NCBI GenBank assembly: GCA_016288825.1
Contig: JAEELH010000190.1
Coordinates: 1 to 36,093 of the forward strand
Source: Lachnospiraceae bacterium
GTDB lineage: Bacteria; Bacillota; Clostridia; Lachnospirales; Lachnospiraceae
Reading direction: 5' to 3'
DNA: 36,093 bases
A model generated the notes under the pieces. That model was not told the DNA's origin and searched no databases. It saw nothing but the letters and a program-made list of their open reading frames with translations. Positions 29,689 through 36,093 of the stretch are shown here, piece by piece (within the stretch, counting starts at the first letter, position 1; the number at the start of each line of letters is the position of its first letter). Made by a program: the position numbers and the translations under genes.

Positions 29689-31119
29689 TTGAAAGACTCA
29701 GGACTTATCGTTTTAGAACATATCACAAAAAGTTATGTTAATGATATCCCGGTTATCGAGGATCTGTCCCTTTCCATTCGAGAGGGGGAGTTCCTTACTT
29801 TGCTTGGTCCTTCGGGGTGTGGCAAGACCACCATCCTTCGTATGATAGGAGGATTTGAGAAACCGGATCATGGCAAGATCTTTATGGATGGAAAAGAGAT
29901 ATCGGATCTTCCACCAAATCTCAGACCGGTCAACACAGTATTTCAGAAGTACGCCCTTTTTCCATTTCTCAATGTATATGACAATATAGCCTTTGGCCTG
30001 AAGCAGAGACATCTTCCGGCTGATGAGATCAGGAAAAAGACGGAAAAGGTTCTGGAAATAGTAGATCTTGAGGGCTTTGAAAAAAGGCAGATATCCACTC
30101 TTTCAGGTGGACAGCAGCAGCGTATCGCTATTGCAAGAGCCATTGTCAACGAACCCAGGATCCTTCTTTTGGATGAGCCTCTGGGAGCCCTTGATTATAA
30201 AATGAGACAGGAGATGCAGTTGGAGCTTCGTCAGATGCAAAGGGAGCTTGGCATCACCTTTGTTTATGTTACCCATGATCAGGAAGAGGCCCTTACCATG
30301 TCGGATCGTATCGTCGTTCTGGCGGATGGTATCATCCAGCAGGCAGATACTCCCGAGATGATCTACAGAAAGCCGGCCAACATATTTGTAGCCGACTTTA
30401 TAGGCGTTTCCAATATCTTTAACGGTTTTGTGACTTCATCTACCGGTGCCAGATTCCTGGAGCATGATTTCTCCTGCGAGAGTGATCTTCCCATCGGAAG
30501 CAAGATCATGGCCATGATCAGACCGGAAAACGTGACCATAGTTCCTGAAGAAAGTGGCCAAGTCACCGGAAAAGTCGACGGATCGGTCTTCAAGGGTGAT
30601 GTATATGAGGTGACTGTCATATCCGGTAAAAGTGAGATCCTTGCTTATTCTTCAAGATCCTATGATGAAGGGACAAGTGTTGGTATCAACATGGAACCCG
30701 GATCTATCCATCTTATGCCCTTTGATGTTTCAACCAACAGATTTGAGGGCGTATTTGACGATAAGTACGAAGTCGTACTTGAGGATGTTACTTTTGCTCC
30801 CGATATTTCAAAGATCATACCCGGAGCTGTTATGGATAACGGAGTCTGGAAGGGACCGGACAAAAAGCCGCTGGCTCTTCAGGGAAGAAAGGTTCAGGTA
30901 TACTTCGATCCCTCCGATGCACAGCTTTCGGATGATGAAAATGCGGGTATCGTTGTTGGAAATATCGCATCCATCATCTATGTAGGTGATCATTATGTTT
31001 ATATTGTTCGAAGTGATAATGACTGGGATTACTATGTTGATGATGAGTGGCTCTGGAACGCAGGTGACAGGGTAGGAGTTGTTGTTCCGCAGGAATGCAT
31101 TAAGTATAGATTGGTTTGA
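29689..31119 (+). CDS. potA: Spermidine/putrescine ABC transporter ATP-binding protein with extended C-terminus
   Basis: LLGPSGCGKTTILRMIGGFE; LSGGQQQRIAIARA; TTG start after aggag; 476 aa. Confidence 0.9.
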   Translation: MKDSGLIVLEHITKSYVNDIPVIEDLSLSIREGEFLTLLGPSGCGKTTILRMIGGFEKPDHGKIFMDGKEISDLPPNLRPVNTVFQKYALFPFLNVYDNIAFGLKQRHLPADEIRKKTEKVLEIVDLEGFEKRQISTLSGGQQQRIAIARAIVNEPRILLLDEPLGALDYKMRQEMQLELRQMQRELGITFVYVTHDQEEALTMSDRIVVLADGIIQQADTPEMIYRKPANIFVADFIGVSNIFNGFVTSSTGARFLEHDFSCESDLPIGSKIMAMIRPENVTIVPEESGQVTGKVDGSVFKGDVYEVTVISGKSEILAYSSRSYDEGTSVGINMEPGSIHLMPFDVSTNRFEGVFDDKYEVVLEDVTFAPDISKIIPGAVMDNGVWKGPDKKPLALQGRKVQVYFDPSDAQLSDDENAGIVVGNIASIIYVGDHYVYIVRSDNDWDYYVDDEWLWNAGDRVGVVVPQECIKYRLV

Positions 31120-31122
31120 TAG

Positions 31123-31902
31123 ATGAAACTGGAGAGAAGATATCTTGCAATTCCATATGTGATCTTTCTGGTAGTGTTTGTTGTACTGCCTCTTATTGTA
31201 GTGACTTATTATGCTTTCACCAACGGCGAGGGACAGCCAACCATTTCTAATTTTGTCACCTTTTTTACAAATGCCAGGACTATCGGTACCTTTTTATACA
31301 GTCTTTTTGTGGCAGTGGTGACGACCCTGGTATGCCTTTTGCTTGCCTATCCTGCGGCCTACATACTTGCAAAGGGTTACTTTGCGGGTAAGGGTGGTAT
31401 GCTGCTTCTGGTTGTTATGCCTATGTGGATCAATTTCACCCTCAGGCTTACCGCGCTCAAGGAGCTTTTGGATATGATTGAGGGCAATCTGGCTATGTAT
31501 CCTTTTCTTAATACCATCATCGGCCAGACATATGATTTCCTGCCCTTTATGATCCTGCCTATTTATAATTCTCTCACCAGGATGGATCATTCGCTCCTGG
31601 AAGCAGCGGAGGATCTTGGGGCAGGCAAGGCATCTGTCCTTATCAAGGTCATGCTGCCTCTTTCCATGCCCGGTATCATAAGCGGTGTTACCATGGTATT
31701 TTTGCCTTCCATGACAAATTACGTTGTGCTTGATATGCTTTATAATTCTACATTTATCATGGGAAGCCTCATCGGAAGCTATTTCTCGTCATATGATTGG
31801 CACAACGGGTCAATGGTTGCGGCGACTTTGCTGCTCCTGATCGTACTTATCACTTATATTGCAGAGGGCGGATCCTCTGCTTCAGGAGAAAGGAGGGGCT
31901 GA
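31123..31902 (+). CDS. potB: Spermidine/putrescine ABC transporter permease
   Basis: EAAEDLGAGKASVLIKVMLPLSMPGIISG permease (EAA) motif; adjacent to potA. Confidence 0.9.
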   Translation: MKLERRYLAIPYVIFLVVFVVLPLIVVTYYAFTNGEGQPTISNFVTFFTNARTIGTFLYSLFVAVVTTLVCLLLAYPAAYILAKGYFAGKGGMLLLVVMPMWINFTLRLTALKELLDMIEGNLAMYPFLNTIIGQTYDFLPFMILPIYNSLTRMDHSLLEAAEDLGAGKASVLIKVMLPLSMPGIISGVTMVFLPSMTNYVVLDMLYNSTFIMGSLIGSYFSSYDWHNGSMVAATLLLLIVLITYIAEGGSSASGERRG

Positions 31903-31903
31903 T

Positions 31904-32692
31904 TTGAAAAAGACATTTCATATTTTTTGGATAGTCCTTATCCTTCTTTTCCTCTATCTGCCTATCATGGTCCTTGCGGTGTACAGTTTTACCTCATCAA
32001 CCATGATCGGTTCCATCAGGGGATTCTCTCTGCATAATTATGAGACTCTGTTCACTACACCGGAGCTTATGGATATGATCCGGGGCACCTTCCTTTTGGC
32101 CTTTGTAGTAGCGCTTATATCTACGATCCTGGGCTCTCTGGGAGCTGTAGGTGCCTTTTACAGCAAAAAGAAGACCAGGTCAGCTATCGAGCTTTTGGGA
32201 CAGATTCCCGTGGTCAATGCGGACGTTGTTACGGGATTTTCGGTATGTATCCTTCTCATCGTTTTTTTCGGTATGAACAAAAATACTTACATACCTCTTG
32301 TGATAGGATTATGCGTTTTGTGTACACCTTTTGTTTATCTTCAGGTAATGCCCAGACTTTCAGGTATGGATCCGTACTTGTATGAGGCGGCTCTGGATCT
32401 GGGATGTACGCCGTCTCAGGCTATGATCAGGGTCATCCTTCCGGAGATAATTCCGGGGATGGTGAGCGGCTTTTTGACAGCACTTACGCTGTCTCTGGAT
32501 GACTATTTTATTACGTCATACACCAAGCCGGCGGTTTTCAATACTATTTCCACCTATGTTGTTAACGCCACAAAGGGCGCCCAGACCGATGTCAAGACAG
32601 CACTGTGGGCTCTGTCTACTCTGCTTTTTGTGGTCATAGTTATAGTGGTTGTTATGATGAATCTTACGGGAAGCAGGGAGGAGGACAGGTGA
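31904..32692 (+). CDS. potC: Spermidine/putrescine ABC transporter permease
   Basis: EAALDLGCTPSQAMIRVILPEIIPGMVSGFLTALTLSLDDYFIT; start moved to TTG 31904 after aggagggg. Confidence 0.9.
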   Translation: MKKTFHIFWIVLILLFLYLPIMVLAVYSFTSSTMIGSIRGFSLHNYETLFTTPELMDMIRGTFLLAFVVALISTILGSLGAVGAFYSKKKTRSAIELLGQIPVVNADVVTGFSVCILLIVFFGMNKNTYIPLVIGLCVLCTPFVYLQVMPRLSGMDPYLYEAALDLGCTPSQAMIRVILPEIIPGMVSGFLTALTLSLDDYFITSYTKPAVFNTISTYVVNATKGAQTDVKTALWALSTLLFVVIVIVVVMMNLTGSREEDR

Positions 32693-34092
32693 AAAGAAAA
32701 ATTAAAGCGCTGATCTGTGCCCTTGCCCTTATTTTGCCTGTCGTTTCTCTGACTGCCTGCAAAGGAGCTTCAGACAATACACTGGTACTCAGGGTGGCAA
32801 ATTGTGAGGAGTATATCGACCTGGGTGACTGGGATGAGGATGAGGTCATATCCCTGCCGGATGAGGAGGATATCTTCGGGGAGGATAGTATGATATCGGA
32901 CTTTGAAGAGTGGTATGAGGACACCTACGGTATCAAAGTAAAGGTAGAATACTCCACCTACGGAACCAACGAAGAACTCTACAATCAGATGAGTCTGGGC
33001 AATACCTTTGATCTGGTGTGCCCCTCTGAATACATGATAATGAAGCTTATGGAAGAGGGGAGACTGGAGCCTTATTCTCAGGACTTTTTTGATGAGAGTG
33101 ATGAAAACAACTACTACATAAAGGGAGTATCGCCCTATATCAGAGATGTGTTTGATTCTCTTGAAGAGGGGGGCGAGAGCGTCAGGGATTACGCTGCAGG
33201 CTACATGTGGGGTACCATGGGTATCGTTTATGAGCCGACTGAGCTTTCCGAGGAGGACGTATCTCACTGGAGTATCCTTTTGGACAAGGATCACGCCAGG
33301 CGCATAACCATGAAGGACGCTGTCAGGGACTCCTATTTTGTAGGACTTTCCATCCTCAGAGCCCGTCAGTCGGCTACGGGAAGTCCGGCTTCGGACGTAA
33401 AAAGTGAAAAAGAGCTGTCAGACCTTTTGAATGATACTTCACAGGAGACTGTGGATCAGGTTGAGGAGATATTGTCCGATATGCGACTCAATGCCTATTC
33501 GCTGGAGACAGACAGCGGTAAGGCGGATATGGTCAGCGGTAAGGTCATCGCAAATATGCAGTGGTCGGGAGATGCCGTATATACCATGGACCAGGCGGAT
33601 GAGGATGATGTAAGGCTCTGCTACAGCGTGCCGGAGGAGTGTTCCAATCTGTGGTTTGACGGATGGAGCATGCTTAAGAAAGGCCTTTCGGAGGATAGCG
33701 GTAAAAAGCATGCGGCCCAGGCCTTTGTCAACTTTATATCCAGACCGGATAACGTGATCCGCAATATGTATTATATCGGCTATACTTCCGCTATCTCAGG
33801 CGGTGATGATCAAAGGATATTTAAATACCTGGAGGATTGCTACGGTGCTGAGGACGGGGACGAGTCTGCTGAGTATGATCTGTCTTATTTCTTCGGCGGT
33901 GATGATGCAGCAGGAGAGTATGTTCTGGATGCTGATCCGGACCAGCTTACAAGGCAGTTATACGCGGCTTATCCTACCAGAGAAGTCCTTTCCAGATGCA
34001 GTGTTATGAAGCCCTTTGACCCCGATGCAAATCGCCGTATTTCCCAGATGTGGATCAACGTTCGATGCGTGGATATTTTTACAAAACACTGA
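32689..34092 (+). CDS. potD: Spermidine/putrescine ABC transporter substrate-binding lipoprotein
   Basis: Start moved to GTG 32689 (GTGA overlap with potC); lipobox LTAC; LRVANCEEYIDL...YEDTYGIKVKVEYSTYGTNEELYNQM. Confidence 0.9.
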   Translation: MKRKIKALICALALILPVVSLTACKGASDNTLVLRVANCEEYIDLGDWDEDEVISLPDEEDIFGEDSMISDFEEWYEDTYGIKVKVEYSTYGTNEELYNQMSLGNTFDLVCPSEYMIMKLMEEGRLEPYSQDFFDESDENNYYIKGVSPYIRDVFDSLEEGGESVRDYAAGYMWGTMGIVYEPTELSEEDVSHWSILLDKDHARRITMKDAVRDSYFVGLSILRARQSATGSPASDVKSEKELSDLLNDTSQETVDQVEEILSDMRLNAYSLETDSGKADMVSGKVIANMQWSGDAVYTMDQADEDDVRLCYSVPEECSNLWFDGWSMLKKGLSEDSGKKHAAQAFVNFISRPDNVIRNMYYIGYTSAISGGDDQRIFKYLEDCYGAEDGDESAEYDLSYFFGGDDAAGEYVLDADPDQLTRQLYAAYPTREVLSRCSVMKPFDPDANRRISQMWINVRCVDIFTKH

Positions 34093-34113
34093 CCTGAGGG
34101 ACAGTGTTTTTTT
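34083..34113 (+). terminator. Intrinsic terminator of the pot operon (overlaps potD stop codon)
   Basis: aaaACACTGacctgagggaCAGTGTttttttt. Confidence 0.85.
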
Positions 34114-34142
34114 GTTGACTGAGAAAAATAGACAAGGTAAAC

Positions 34143-34190
34143 TTAAGGAAACACTGATTAAATCTGTGTTTCCTTAAATCAGACCTTTTT
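34143..34190 (+). other. 12-bp perfect hairpin upstream of the phosphatase gene
   Basis: TTAAGGAAACAC-tgattaaatct-GTGTTTCCTTAA, then atcagaccttttt. Confidence 0.7.
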
Positions 34191-34224
34191 AGGGGTTATA
34201 GTTAGGTTGAGAAAAGGGGAAAAA

Positions 34225-36093
34225 ATGGGAAATAACAAGAGAAAAAAGAGGATAACCAGAGGTCTTCAGAAGAAGGTGTTCACACTCTGCATCATGCTTG
34301 TGGTTACAGCGATCCTTGGATTTGCCTTAATGGGAATGATTCAGCTCCACACCCTTAGGAAGATGGCAAATAATACGGGAGAGACTCAGGCAAAAGCAGT
34401 TCGCAGCCAGTCCGAGGAGTCCATGATGCAGATGGCTGAGAACAGCATGAAAAACATGGCATTTCAGGCAGCGGACAATACAGACTGGGAGATGTATGTG
34501 CTGCGTAATGAGGCTGTCCTCCTGGCGGCACAGGTGGAGGATGTCTTTCTTCATCCGGAACAATACGGAGAACAACCGGTTGAACTTCCCCAGATGGAAA
34601 ACGCCGGGAAACTGGCTCTCCAGCTCATGCTGTCCGAGGATGCGGATCCTTCGGAAGAAGAAATGGTAATGGTCAGGAAGCTGGCGAATCTGGAACCTTT
34701 AATGAAGAAGATGATCGAGGAGAATGAGTACGATACTCAGGATCTTATCATTTCCATGCCCAATGGCGTTTCGCTTTTCATGGATGTGACTTCAGAGGTT
34801 AAGTTTGATGAGGATGGTTCGATCCTTCCTTATGATCCTAAGGAGCGGCCTTGGTGGAAGGAGGCAATAAAGAATAAGGACGTAGTCCTTACTCACGCCG
34901 TTCACAGTACACTTCTTAATTTAAGTGAGATCGAATGGGGTGTGCCTGTTTATTTGGATGGCGAGCTTGTGGCCGTGGTGGAAAGTTCAGTGCGCCTTGA
35001 TACATTTCAGACCTTTGTTTCCGAAGTTCTCATTGGAAACAGAACTTTTTCTATTGTGGTCAGTGATGACGGTAAGTTGGTGTATTCGCCATTTTCAGAA
35101 GGAGAGCTGAAGATGGATGAGATGCTTTCTACCGATATCGTTGATTCGGACAATGACGAGCTGGATACTGTACTTCATGAAGCGCTTAGCGGAGAGGTTG
35201 GGTTTTCAGAGGCTACGGTGAACGGAAAGCGCTATTGTATAGCTTACGCCCCCATGATCACGGTAGGCTGGGCTCAGCTGATATTTATGGAAAAGGATAT
35301 TCTGGAGCAGCCCACAGAAGCTTTGCTGGAGAAGCTCGATGAAACATCCGGAAATGCCATCCGGCAATATGAAAGCAGCTTCCGTCAATCTTCAATACTT
35401 ACCATTGTTGTGATGATCCTTCTGGTGATAAACGCCGTGCTGGTAGCCCTGATGTTTTCAGGTAAGCTTACGAATCCCATCAACCGTATGACGGAAACCG
35501 TACGTCAGATCGCAGGAGATAATTTCAACTTTGAGATGGATGATATCTACCGTACCGGAGATGAGATCGAGCTTCTGGCAGAAACCTTCGGAGAGTTGTC
35601 GGAACGCACCAGAAAGTATATCCAGGAGATCATGGATATTACAGCAGAGAAGGAGAGGATCGGTGCAGAGCTTTCGGTTGCGGCCAAGATCCAGCAGGAT
35701 ATGCTGCCGCAATCCTTCCCCATTTATCCGGACAGGAATGATTTTCGCGTGTTTGCAACTATGGATCCCGCAAAGGAAGTTGGGGGAGATTTCTACGATA
35801 TCTTTATGATCGATGATGACCATTTGGTTCTTGTAATGGCTGATGTTGCGGGTAAGGGAGTTCCGGCGTCACTTTTTATGGTGATCAGCAAGACCCTGAT
35901 CAAAACCTGTGCCATGGCGGGAGGAAGTCCATCAGAGATTCTAAGCGATGTAAACATTCGTTTACGCGAGGGGAATAAATCTTCAATGTTTGTTACAGTG
36001 TGGTTTGCTGTTGTAACCCTGTCCACCGGAGAAGTGGTGGAGGTTAATGCAGGACACGAAAAACCCCTCCTTCTTCAGAAAAAGGACGGAGAA
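34225..36093 (+). CDS. Membrane sensor (Cache-like) + HAMP + SpoIIE/PP2C-type serine phosphatase, truncated by window end
   Basis: Open frame from ATG 34225 to the window edge, absent from ORF track (no stop); N-term TM, extracellular DPKERPWWKEA Cache-like motif, second TM, HAMP NPINRMTETVRQIAGDNF, IQQDMLPQSFP...MDPAKEVGGDFYDIFMIDDDHLVLVMADVAGKGVPASLFM. Confidence 0.92.
   Translation, partial: MGNNKRKKRITRGLQKKVFTLCIMLVVTAILGFALMGMIQLHTLRKMANNTGETQAKAVRSQSEESMMQMAENSMKNMAFQAADNTDWEMYVLRNEAVLLAAQVEDVFLHPEQYGEQPVELPQMENAGKLALQLMLSEDADPSEEEMVMVRKLANLEPLMKKMIEENEYDTQDLIISMPNGVSLFMDVTSEVKFDEDGSILPYDPKERPWWKEAIKNKDVVLTHAVHSTLLNLSEIEWGVPVYLDGELVAVVESSVRLDTFQTFVSEVLIGNRTFSIVVSDDGKLVYSPFSEGELKMDEMLSTDIVDSDNDELDTVLHEALSGEVGFSEATVNGKRYCIAYAPMITVGWAQLIFMEKDILEQPTEALLEKLDETSGNAIRQYESSFRQSSILTIVVMILLVINAVLVALMFSGKLTNPINRMTETVRQIAGDNFNFEMDDIYRTGDEIELLAETFGELSERTRKYIQEIMDITAEKERIGAELSVAAKIQQDMLPQSFPIYPDRNDFRVFATMDPAKEVGGDFYDIFMIDDDHLVLVMADVAGKGVPASLFMVISKTLIKTCAMAGGSPSEILSDVNIRLREGNKSSMFVTVWFAVVTLSTGEVVEVNAGHEKPLLLQKKDGE

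Noticed and set aside
29713-30012. 99-aa minus-strand ORF in potA
   Set aside because: Antisense to the conserved Walker A region of PotA.
32605-32688. N-terminal extension of potD (track start 32605)
   Set aside because: Would precede and disrupt the lipoprotein signal peptide; GTG 32689 gives a proper signal sequence.

Overview
The window looks chromosomal and Firmicutes/Lachnospiraceae-like (Butyrivibrio/Pseudobutyrivibrio style; this is an inference from protein sequences and gene order). From left to right it contains: two small membrane-protein genes; convergent cysE plus a secreted protein (minus strand); a tightly coupled operon of poorly characterised genes (orphan glycosidase-tail-like protein, ParB-like/BMP fusion without signal peptide, metallophosphoesterase, two small proteins, membrane alpha/beta hydrolase); a Big2-domain secreted serpin; a PPOX-family protein; a minus-strand clpB with a perfect CIRCE operator; the full S10-spc-alpha ribosomal protein superoperon (rpsJ to rplQ, with secY, adk, a KOW protein, infA, rpmJ, rpoA, but no map); a potABCD polyamine ABC transporter operon; and the 5' part of a sensor SpoIIE/PP2C-type phosphatase that runs off the window. 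rpmJ and the truncated phosphatase are missing from the supplied ORF track. The points most worth a second look are the 3402-8779 operon around the cytosolic ParB-like/BMP fusion, a base-paired leader upstream of rpsJ, a consensus promoter buried inside an intrinsic-terminator-like hairpin upstream of rpmJ, structured spacers inside the ribosomal operon and beside clpB, a long hairpin between rplQ and potA, and a putative leaderless start at 3402. Everything comes from reading the sequence by eye; no searches or folding programs were run.
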